Of a stretch of DNA of 64,000 nt, positions 36,043 through 45,200 are shown piece by piece. A program made the position numbers and the translations under genes. The stretch comes from Halicephalobus mephisto (taxonomy: Eukaryota > Nematoda > Chromadorea > Rhabditida > Panagrolaimidae). The notes under the pieces are model-generated. The model made no database searches. It was given only the letters and a program-made list of their open reading frames with translations, and was not told the DNA's origin. Within the stretch, counting starts at the first letter, position 1, and every line of letters begins with the position of its first letter. The stretch covers positions 144,654 through 208,653 of the forward strand of contig SWDT01000200.1 in NCBI GenBank assembly GCA_009193035.1, read 5' to 3'.

Positions 36043-37154
36043 TCAACGCCAGATAGTATGGTGATGAGAAGGTGGGTGATTCTGGGGTCCGCCATACATG
36101 GACATCCGAGGCTGAAAGTTTGAGTGAAAAGCATTAGGACCTGATTGCATGGATTCAGGGGCTCGAGGACGCAACCAGACTTGTTGCTGTTGTTGAGGGG
36201 GTTGCTGGAATTGTGGTTGCTGTTGTGGCGGTCTCCCCATCGTCATTCGTAGTGCTTGTGGTTGGGTCGACAACGACATCAGAGGCTGAGCAGGTCGGAC
36301 GATCTGCTGCATCATGTTCTGCTGAACTCTGAATTGCATTTGGGAGTTTTGTGGCATTACTTGAGAGTTAAAAGCATGCAATCCTGGTTGCTGAGCTCGA
36401 GGAGAGATGAATGGGGCAACTGCCGCTACCCGTTGACGCTTCATCGGGGAAGCCGAGTGACTGGGACGTTGATTCATCACCTTTCTCTTGTTCATCTGAT
36501 TCTGGTTCATGTTAGCAGTGTTTCTGTTCTGCTGGATAGGCGCAGGTTTCTTTTGAATTTGCTGCTGTTCCTTGCCTTCTTGTCTCGGCTTTTGAATAAA
36601 CTTGTTGTCAGGCTTTGCGTCTGAAAATTAGAATTTGCATACGATTTACGGAAAGAATCACTTACTAGGTGTGGTTTTTGTAGCTATGTTCTTCATTGCA
36701 TCTTGTTTGACTTCTAAAGGTAAAAGTTGATATATCAAATCCAAACCCGAAATCTAGAAATCGAAGAAAACAAACCTTGTTTTTCATTCGCTTTAGCTGG
36801 AGCCGTTCCTCCTGTCTTCTCCTCAACAGCGGGCTTCACATCAGGATTCGCGGCCCCTTGGGGTTTGGCAGGTTCCGGTTTGTTTGTGTTCGCAGACGTG
36901 GTCACTTCTGACTCCTTCGCACCAGATCCATCCGTCGGAACCAATCCAATCGCGGTTTTTACTTCTTTCAACTCCTTTTCCAAGGTCGATATCCTATCCA
37001 CCAAGGATTTTACGAAAGAACTCGTCACAACCACGTTTCCATCGGCGCCGTCTCCGTTGGATTGAGGCTCGAGAAGCTGAACCTCGTCGTCGTCATCCGG
37101 GACTTCGATTTTTGAAGACTTGGATGCAGTAGCAGTATTGGCTATTTTGACCAT
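36043..37154 (-). CDS. Hypothetical Gln/Pro/Met-rich, probably nuclear protein
   Basis: Minus-strand exons 36776-37154, 36666-36713 and 36043-36620 join in phase to 334 residues. I do not recognise a family. Visible features are an acidic patch near residue 20 (VPDDDDEVQLLEPQ), a short predicted coiled coil (VKSLVDRISTLEKELKEVKTA), an Ala/Pro/Lys/Glu-rich linker, a basic bipartite-like cluster (MNKRKVMNQ... SPMKRQRVAAV) and a Gln/Pro/Met-rich end (QQQPQFQQPPQQQQQ). The layout suggests a nuclear RNA- or chromatin-associated cofactor, but nothing more specific can be claimed. Confidence 0.65.
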
Positions 37155-37435
37155 ACCCTGAAAAGATTATCCCTGCTAGTTATCAAATTTTACGAAAAAT
37201 CCAAGGTTGAACGACGAAATTAAGGAAGAGAACGAAAGTCACAACGGGACAGAAAAATGGTCGCTCGGTGGACAAACTGGCAAATCGCCAGAGACGCGCT
37301 CACTTGTCGGATTTGTTTGGTCGGTTTCCTCTCGCGTACACCTAAATTTGGCCGAAATTTACTAAAACCTTTATTAACTTTCAAAATACATTATTATATC
37401 TTTGGTAAATGCCAGACATATTATGACATGGTAAA

Positions 37436-37762
37436 TTAACTGGTTATTGCAGATTGTTTTAATAAACTCCTGACTTTCCCTCTGGCAGCTTCTGAAACTA
37501 GAATTTTCGAGTTGAATTTCGGTTTTTCCCACTGGTCGAAGGTTCTGGGAAGGCCTCTGAAGATGTGAGGATAACTCCCCTTTTTGTTCGTGAGGCTTCT
37601 TGAGTGGCGGAGTCTGTGTTTTATGCGGTAGTCTTCCAGTGCCTTCTTGTAGTTCCTGACTCTGCCCAGAAGGATTGCCTCCAGTTCATCTAGTTCGAAT
37701 CTCTTCTTTCCGCTTACCACGACAATAAAGAATAAAGCAAAAGTTAAAAGGAGAAATTTCAT
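37436..37762 (-). CDS. Small secreted basic protein, unknown
   Basis: A single open frame of 108 residues on the minus strand. It begins with a clear signal peptide (MKFLLLTFALFFIVVVSG) followed directly by KKR. The mature part is basic and Arg/Lys-rich (YRIKHRLRHSRSLTNKKG) with no cysteines. It could be a small secreted effector or a peptide precursor: dibasic sites occur but there are no repeated peptide units with amidation glycines. I see no homologue from memory. The second ATG of the open frame was chosen because it starts the signal peptide; the upstream ATG would add 19 residues. Confidence 0.55.
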   Translation of the reverse strand: MKFLLLTFALFFIVVVSGKKRFELDELEAILLGRVRNYKKALEDYRIKHRLRHSRSLTNKKGSYPHIFRGLPRTFDQWEKPKFNSKILVSEAARGKVRSLLKQSAITS

Positions 37763-38093
37763 TTTTAATAATATTTCCTTAGTCACCCTACAAATGAGCA
37801 ATACACCATTTCGAATCATATTTTATACCGAAGTACCTGTCTCGCCTCGTCAAAATATGCTTTATCAGCAAATCATCTAAGCAGTGTTGAATTGGAAGCA
37901 CGTGTTGTCTTCTAGGACACTGAGTATGAAAAACTGATGTGTGAATGATCTAAGAACACTAATCGTATAATTTTATCATTTGAAATAACTTCCTTATTTG
38001 AGAATAACAGAAAATCGCCCAAAGAATTTGATTAAAACTGAATGCGACCATATTCATTAACAAATAAAGACCTAAAATAAGCTCACCCGTTAA
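37763..38093. other. Intergenic between secreted-peptide gene and H2A
   Basis: No gene. It holds the promoter of the small secreted-protein gene and the 3' flank of H2A. No histone-type stem-loop was recognised downstream of the H2A stop. Confidence 0.4.
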
Positions 38094-38527
38094 TTACTCG
38101 TGCTCAGAGTGCTTGGCAGTAGTTTTAGGAAGAAGACTGCTGTGAATCGAAGGAAGGACACCGCCTTGGGAAATAGTAACTCCAGAAAGAAGCTTGTTCA
38201 ATTCTTCATCGTTGCGGATGGCGAGTTGCAAGTGACGAGGGTTGATTCGTGTTTTCTTGTTGTCACGGGCAGCATTTCCGGCCAATTCGAGAATTTCAGC
38301 CGTGAGATATTCGAGGACAGCGGCAAGATAGACAGGAGCTCCACCTACGGCAGATATCGATATATCGAAAACAACAAACAATAAAACTAACCTCCAATAC
38401 GTTCGGCATAGTGGCCTTTGCGGAGCAGCTTGTGGAAACGACCAACGGGGAATTGAAGTCCAGCACGAGTGCTTCGTGATTTGGCTTTTCCGCCAGTCTT
38501 GGCCGTGACGTTTCCTCTTCCGGACAT
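38094..38527 (-). CDS. Histone H2A, intron-containing divergent variant
   Basis: Minus-strand exons 38392-38527 and 38094-38344 give 128 residues. The H2A fold is complete: SGRGN start, [52 protein letters not shown] and [11 protein letters not shown]. Differences from canonical H2A are a one-intron gene, [11 protein letters not shown] where TIAQGGVLPNI is usual, loss of the KK after LLP ([13 protein letters not shown]), and an acidic/His tail. It is alone, not in a histone cluster. This fits a replication-independent or germline variant. It lacks an SQ(E/D)-aromatic tail, so it is not H2A.X, and lacks H2A.Z signatures. Confidence 0.93.
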
Positions 38528-38678
38528 GGTGGGTCAGGAACTCGAGCAATTGACCGAGAATGGCTGATCGAATAAAGTCAAGGAATGAGGGAAAACGGCA
38601 ATGGTCAGTTGCATGTGGGAAAGTATGGTATTTGCCTGTGTCTCATGACGAAACCTAGAAGCGTGTTTTTGAATTTAG

Positions 38679-38686
38679 TGACGTCA
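38679..38686. promoter_or_regulatory. CRE-like palindrome TGACGTCA
   Basis: A perfect TGACGTCA lies in the 270-bp divergent promoter between H2A (minus, ATG at 38527) and an S10 carboxypeptidase gene (plus, ATG at 38800). This is the consensus for CREB/ATF bZIP factors. It is a sequence match only; activity is unproven. Confidence 0.4.
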
Positions 38687-38799
38687 GTGATTATTATGAT
38701 CGTTGTTTATCAGTGTTTGTGCTTCCCTTTACCAGAGTACGTTGCTTTTCTCGAATGATAGTGGATTCAGTTCTTATTTTTATTTGGGAGAAAGAATCG

Positions 38800-40679
38800 A
38801 TGATTCCGGGAATTATTTTTTTCAGTTTTTTCTTCCCGACTGTTGGCGCCACGAACTCTGATGACTTGGTGACTAATCTTCCGGGGGTGTTGTTCCGGAC
38901 TAATTTCTCTACTTATTCCGGGATTTTATATGCAAATGCCCAAAAAACATGGAAAATGCAATATTTGCTCTTCGAGTCGAAATCAAATCCACTGACGGAT
39001 CCTCTGATCGTCTGGTATTCTGGAGGTCCAGGCTGTAGTGGGATCTCCGAGGTGTTTCAAGAACACGGTCCCTTCTATGTGACTAGGGACGGACAAAACT
39101 TATTCGAGAACGTCTTTGCATGGAATCACAATGCCAATTTTCTAGTTGTGGATTCTCCCATCGGAGTTGGATTTAGTTTTGATTCGACTAATATTTCTTT
39201 CATCAAGGCTACTGACGAGCAGACTGCCGAACAGAATTACGTGGCTCTGAAGGATTTTTTCAACAGAGCTCAAACAAGGTACAAAGGAAGGGATTTCTTC
39301 ATCGCCGGAGTCAGTTACGGTGGAATTTACGTGAGTTCGTTTATAATCACTTTGAAATCTCAAACCAACTTAGGTTCCAATGTTATCTGCCAAAGTGGCG
39401 GAAGACGATTCCTTCCCGGCGAAATTTAAGGTTGGTTGCAAGTTTGTTTTGTGCTTTGATGTTGTCGAAATTTCAGGGAATAGCAATTGGAAATGGTCTC
39501 CTTCACGTGAGTATCTTTAACAACGCTCGTATCTTGTGGAGTTTTTATAGCGGAAGAATTTCCATGCAGTAAGTGATTTTTGGTTTTACTTTTACAACCC
39601 ATTTTGAGTTTAGAGATTGGGATGTTCTTAAATCCAGTCAATGCTGCAATAATCCCGATCTTGACTCTTGTGATTTTTCAAAGTTTTTGAAAACTCAAAA
39701 TGGAATGACTTTTGTCGGCGACAATACTATCTGCGGAAAAATTTTGAATCCCATCGTGAATACGCCGTAAGTTTAACGCTTTTCCTTCTTAGATAACTTC
39801 ATTCCTCAATAGTGATCAAGTCAATCAGATGAATTACTACCTTTCTTGTTATGAAGATCCGCAATCGAAGAGATTCCAAGACAAGACTGTTACTGTTTCG
39901 TCTGGAGAAAATCCAGCCGATCAATTCAATCGAGACTCAACTGATTCTTTGAACGGGTACTACTGCTGGAGCGGAGGAGCGACTTATAACTATTTGAACA
40001 AAGAGGAAGTCCAGAAAGCTCTGCATGTCGATCAGCAGTTTATCGATGCCAAAAGAAAAATGATGAGTTGCAAGTGAGTTGTGTCTCCGATGTTACTGTA
40101 ATGAGTAGTTTCATTTCAGTGATGACTTGACGAGCCAATACAAATTGACTAATCCTGACATGACTTTATTTTTCGAAAGAATTATTAAGAAAGTCGCTGA
40201 TTTCCACATTCTCATCTACAACGGAAATGTAAATGCTTGATTCCTATACTACAACGTTGAAAATTGTTTAGGTAGACACAGTCTGTAATTTCCTCGGAGC
40301 AGCCATGTTCGCGAATTCGTTCGCCGGATCTCATGGCTTCTCTGACCCGGAGCCGAGGGAAAGATGGTTCTTCAGGAATTCTCTCGCTGGTTTCCATCAA
40401 AGGTACAGGAACGAACAAAAGAATATATCCATGGATATTGTCGTCGTTAACGGAGCTGGACATCTCTCTCCGATTGACAGACCTGGTCCAACTTTCATGA
40501 TGATTAACAATTTCATGAAGGATCTCTACTGTAACTACAGTAGCACAGATGGGATAGACGTCAACCCGAAGTTGTCTCCTCTGTCGGAATCGGCACAAAC
40601 ATCTACAGGAACTTCTGGAAGAGTTAGGGAGTATTTTGGTTTGTCTGTTCTTTTCTCGTTAATTGCTTGTAAATTGTAA
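38800..40679 (+). CDS. Serine carboxypeptidase (S10), secreted
   Basis: Exons 38800-39330, 39374-39430, 39477-39568, 39614-39766, 39813-40073, 40120-40228 and 40272-40679 give 536 residues. A signal peptide (MIPGIIFFSFFFPTVGA) is followed by an alpha/beta-hydrolase of family S10. The triad is present: Ser in GVSYGGIY, Asp in LIYNGNVDTVCNFLG, His in VVNGAGHLSPIDRP. The oxyanion region reads WYSGGPGCSGISEVFQEHGP. Two positions differ from the usual motifs: GESYAG is GVSYGG, and [10 protein letters not shown] is WYSGGPGCSG. The first change removes the glutamate next to the nucleophile that gives many S10 enzymes their acid pH optimum. The C-terminal hydrophobic stretch (FGLSVLFSLIACKL) could be a GPI-anchor signal. 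The S10 family acts in secreted or lysosomal C-terminal peptide trimming. Confidence 0.93.
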
Positions 40680-41086
40680 TTGAAAAACGAAAGAATGTTT
40701 CACTTTCTGTCTTAAACATTGCTCAATCTCTAAACGATCCTAATTATTTGTTTTCGAAGCATATTTTCGGATAAATTGTTCACAGAAGTAATCCGTTTTG
40801 GTGATGATTCTCGTGTTGGTCCGAAGTTGACCTCAACAACAGTGCACATGAAATCCTTTCAATTTGAAATTCTAATAATAAAGCTTGAAATCCAATTGAA
40901 AGTTCAAACTTGAAGAAGAAGCGGTCATGCTTAGTTGCTCGTCATTTGCTCGCTCTCTAGCACGAGGAAGGGCCAAGACGGGTCTCAGCTGCTAGGACCG
41001 GACACACTAGCCTCCTGACAAACCAGCGAACGCACTTGTTTTTTCAGTTCTTGTTGCTACATTTCTTTCCATTTATTGATTCTGAA
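40680..41086. other. Intergenic: S10 3' end and MFF-like promoter
   Basis: It includes aataataaag (near 40874), a likely poly(A) signal for the S10 gene, and a GC-richer block at about 40940-41030 before the MFF-like gene that may be its 5' leader. No gene. Confidence 0.4.
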
Positions 41087-41440
41087 ATGACCGAAGTAAG
41101 TACTTTATTGGAAAACCCCAAATAAATGAGATTTCAGCCACCGCCAGAGTACTCCGAAGCCATTAGAACAGGAATCGCTTTCAATGCGGGCTCAAGTCAA
41201 TCCGAAGCCAACATGATTCCCCTTCTTTCCCAAGCGGTCCTGGACCAGTCGGCAACAATAGTGAAACTCGAAAAGCAGATTGAACTCCAAAATGACGAAA
41301 TTAAGCTTCTGAAAGCGAAAGTGGACGATCTCCAACTCTTCCATGGAGAAAGAAGAAGAAACGCCGCTTTGGAGCTCTTTTGTGCACTGATAATCTTGTT
41401 TTTCGTCATCGCTTTCATCAGACTTTTCAAAACAAGATAA
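41087..41440 (+). CDS. Tail-anchored coiled-coil protein, MFF/Tango11-like
   Basis: Exons 41087-41095 (nine bases, Met-Thr-Glu) and 41138-41440 give 103 residues. The layout is a short N-terminus, a leucine-rich coiled coil (IVKLEKQIELQNDEIKLLKAKVDDL), and one C-terminal membrane segment (ALELFCALIILFFVIAFIRL) with a basic end FKTR. This is the layout of mitochondrial fission factor, which sits in the outer mitochondrial or peroxisomal membrane and recruits DRP-1; C. elegans has two short MFF-like proteins. The conserved C-terminal half supports the call, but the short N-terminal motifs of vertebrate MFF are not clear. Confidence 0.7.
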
Positions 41441-41795
41441 TTACAGTTTATTTATTATGTACTGTTTTGAATCAAAACAATCTTGTACATAAGATGATTT
41501 AAACAGCTCTTCCATTCCATAAACCCTACTTGACCTTTCAAGAGACTCAACAACGGGTTCCGGACAGATCCTCTGTCCTTATCCACTTAATTATCACTTC
41601 TGAAAAATTCTCTGTTCTAAATTACCATCCCTAGAAATTTACATAACTCTGGTAGTGGAAACTGTATGCAGATGAAATTTTCGGAATATTCTCCACAACC
41701 TCCTCCACCCGTACTGTGGAGGATTTCTTCTTGCTGATTCAACCGAGTGGTAAGTCCCTTCATTCAATCCCTCGACCAGTCAATTTTTCAGAATA

Positions 41796-42122
41796 ATGGC
41801 CCTGAACATCGAACCAACTGCTGCCAACTTCCCTGCTAGTGGAGGCATCACTACTCATGACATCATCAATTTGACGGATACTCGTCTCGGATTCAAGATC
41901 AAAAGCTCCAATAACGACCACTACAGAGTCAAACCCGTCTACGGATTCGTGGCACCCAAGGGTCGAACCCCTCTTAACATCATCCGTCTGAACGGACCCC
42001 CTAAGGAAGACAAACTCGTCGTTCAATGGGCCGAAGTCCCTGCCGATGAGGAGGATCCCCAAGCCCCTTTCAAGGCCGGAGCCCAGGCTGGAGAAGTTAT
42101 CCTTCCCATCAAGGCTGAGTAG
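41796..42122 (+). CDS. Small sperm protein with MSP domain (SSP family)
   Basis: A single exon of 108 residues, nearly all MSP domain: start ALNIEPTAANFPASGG, middle TDTRLGFKIKSSNNDHYRVK and VYGFVAPKGRTPLNIIRLNG, end WAEVPADEEDP...GEVILPIKAE. It is shorter than major sperm proteins (about 127 residues) and fits the SSP small sperm-specific class of C. elegans. MSP-domain proteins act in sperm cytoskeleton and signalling. The ATG is one base behind a tttttcag acceptor, so it is probably trans-spliced. The poly(A) signal is at 42167-42172. The stop is TAG. Confidence 0.93.
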   Translation: MALNIEPTAANFPASGGITTHDIINLTDTRLGFKIKSSNNDHYRVKPVYGFVAPKGRTPLNIIRLNGPPKEDKLVVQWAEVPADEEDPQAPFKAGAQAGEVILPIKAE

Positions 42123-42250
42123 ATTATCTCATTGATTAACTAAATTCGTCCCGAGGTTTGCATGCCAATAAAGGTTAAACTAAATTCTTTACTGTTGGAA
42201 CAAATATCGAGTCAAATTCATTAACAACAAGAGCCATTGAGAAATGGCAT

Positions 42251-45200
42251 TTATTTGCGCTTCTCATTCTTGTCAGCTGGAGAGTACGATGGAGAACTTG
42301 GGCTGTACTGAGGACTGGACGGCGAGTATTGAGGACTCGAAGGAGAATAATTCGGAGAAGTAGGACTGTAATTGTACGATGGACTGTACGTTGGAGAACT
42401 TGGGCTGTACTGCGGACTTGTTGGCGAATACTGAAATCAAATTCATAGATAACGTCGAGGGCCAGGAAACTTACAGTTGGATTCGACGGGGTGTACTGAG
42501 GACTTGACGGCGAGTACTGCGGTGAAGATGGAGAATACTGCGGAGAAGACGGAGAAAGAGCCGGAGAAGAAGGAGAATACTGTGGACTTGAAGGTGAGTA
42601 CTGCGCAGTAGATGGAGAATACTGAAACAATCGATTGGTTATTAACACCTTTCCAAAAACTTACACTTGGGCTGGATGGACTGTACTGCGGACTAGACGG
42701 AGAATACTGTGGACTCGAAGGAGAATACTGCGGAGACGAGGGAGAGTAGGTCGGAGACGACGGAGAGTAACTCGGGCTCGTCGGCGAGTAACTTGGAGAA
42801 GTTGGCGAGTATCTCGGACTAGTAGGGGAGTATGTGTTTCCAGCCGGAGAAGTCGGAGAATAACTTGGACTCGTCGGAGAATAACTCGGACTGGTGGGAG
42901 AGTAGCTCGGACTCGTCGGACTGTATGACGGAGAAGTAGGAGAATAGCTTGGTGACGTCGGGGAGTACCCAGGAGAAGTTGGTGAATAACTCGGACTTGT
43001 TGGTGAATAGCTGGGACTCGTTGGACTATAAGATGGAGATGTAGGAGAGTAGCTCGGTGACGTCGGTGAATAGCTCGGTGATGTAGGAGAATACCCAGGG
43101 GACTTGGTCGAATAAGAGGGACTTGTCGGAGAATACATAGGAGAAGTAGGAGAATAGCCAGCTCCGTCATAACTTGGGCTCGTCGGTGAATAGCGGTAGG
43201 CAGGGCTAGACGGACTGCGGTAAGCAGGACTAGCCAGCGATCCATATTCGCGAGGAGACATCGCACCTGGAGACATGGCTCCAATCGAGTGAGCAGGAGA
43301 TTGATCAGCTCTTGGAGACCATCCTTCACTGTAAGACGGCGAGTACGCCCCTTCGGATCCAATCTGTGCAGGAGAGAAAGCCGCATTTCCAGGAGTCATT
43401 CCACCTGTGGGAGACCAAGCCCCGCCATAGCCCGGAGAGGCAGCATCATTCCAAGGAGTAGCAGATGGGCTCATCGACGAGCTGCTCGGGGAAGCGTCAC
43501 CGCCCATTCCCATATAAACACCAGCCGCATTTCCAAATGCCACATTTGACGGGATTTCCATGCCTAACTTGCATTTTTCAGAGTCCAAAACGAGATCAAA
43601 GCAACCAGTACCCGCTTTCGCCAATTGTCCAAGCATAATGTTCTCAGAAACACCTTTAACTGGGTCCGTTTCAGCATGAACAGAAGCTTCCATCAAAATA
43701 TCCACAGTCTCTTCAAATGAGCATCTCATCAAGGCTCCAACTTCTTGTCTGTTGATTCCGTGACGAGTGATAGCCATCAAGTGGCCTTTAGCAGTCATAA
43801 CATCGCAGAGAAGAGCCAAGTGACGGTAGTTGACATAGGATCCGTCGAAACTGATGACGTGATCCATCTCCCGTTCAATGGCTTTTCTGACAGCCTCAAT
43901 ACCAAGGACTTCAAAGACTTCACAAATATCATTGGAGTAAGTTCTAACAGGATCTACAGAAGGCTCACTGAGGACCTTCAAAAGAGCAGTGCCATCAGTT
44001 TCGAGCAACCACTCAGCGACTGTCTGGAACCCTCCTTCCGGAGTCATAACGACTCTCTTCTTATCATCCGACTGCGGTTTGTGCATGTACACCTTCGAAA
44101 TGGCTTCGATTCCTTGCAGTGTCAAATCAGTTAAGAGATTCTGCTCAACACAACGGAGGAATGTTTCATCCTCCATCTTGTCGATCTGCTCCTCCGAATC
44201 CTTCTCAATTGAAGCGTTTTGCAGTCTGAGATGGAACACGAGCTTTTCAGCATTATCGTCAGTGTAAATAACATGCAAGTCATCTCCGAATCCTTTACAT
44301 ATCTTGTCCGCAATCATCTCCATTGTCAACTTCTTGTCCGTCATCCGCTTTCTGTCCAGTTCAATTCTCAGCAGCCATGGGCTGACGGTATCAACATTCT
44401 TCGGGTCCAACTCATAGAAGATACTAACCCATTCTTGATCTTCTTCGATACACGTCTGCATCGGATGGGGGTCATAGTAGATCGCAGTATTGGCCGTGAC
44501 CTTTCTCAAAGTGGTATGTTCTAACTTGCAAAGGATGTCCTTGGCACCTTCTGCTTTCTTCGCTGCTTCACCAATCAAGAAAACAGTCAGCGATGGCGTC
44601 TTCGGTCGCTTGGAGACGTTGATAATTTCCTTCAGACGTGGCACACCAAGAGTAACGTTTTTAGCAGAGACACCAGCATAATGGAAAGTATTCAAAGTCA
44701 TCTGCGTAGCAGGTTCTCCAAGAGACTGAGCAGCGAGAGGACCGACCATTTCACCAGGTTGAACAATTGCCTGGTTGAACCTAGACTCAATCTCACCAAT
44801 AATCCACTCAAACGCCTCGGTATTCAGTTTGTGAGTCTGAGCAAGCTGCTTTGTACAGAGAGTAGACCTGATTAAAATGTTCATCAACAAGGTGGCGTTG
44901 ATTTGGGCTTGTCTGGAGATCATGTCATTGCCGGAGACGATAATAAGGCGTTCAGAAAGCTTCTTGACGCCATCGATAACTGTTGAGGGGTGGAGATCGG
45001 AGGGTTTCCTCAAGTCCACGTGGAAAATCTTCTGCGCATTCCAAATTAATCGCTGCAAATTACACGGCAGGACGATCTTGGCATCACCTCGTGGGAAGAT
45101 CTTCCTCAAAACGTGACGGTCATCAACCAACTGCTTCCATTCTTCGTCGAGTTTCTCCTGAACAGTCGGGTCATTTCTGACGTCTCTTATGATGTCATCG

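Noticed and set aside
35681..36064. 127-codon plus-strand open frame
   Set aside because: It starts at TTG, has composition expected from AT-rich DNA and overlaps the 3' end of a supported gene.
42635..43386. Arg-rich frames and regular 21-bp periodicity that could look like a satellite or CRISPR array
   Set aside because: The periodicity is the 21-base codon repeat of the RPB1 CTD heptads; frames on other strands are by-products.
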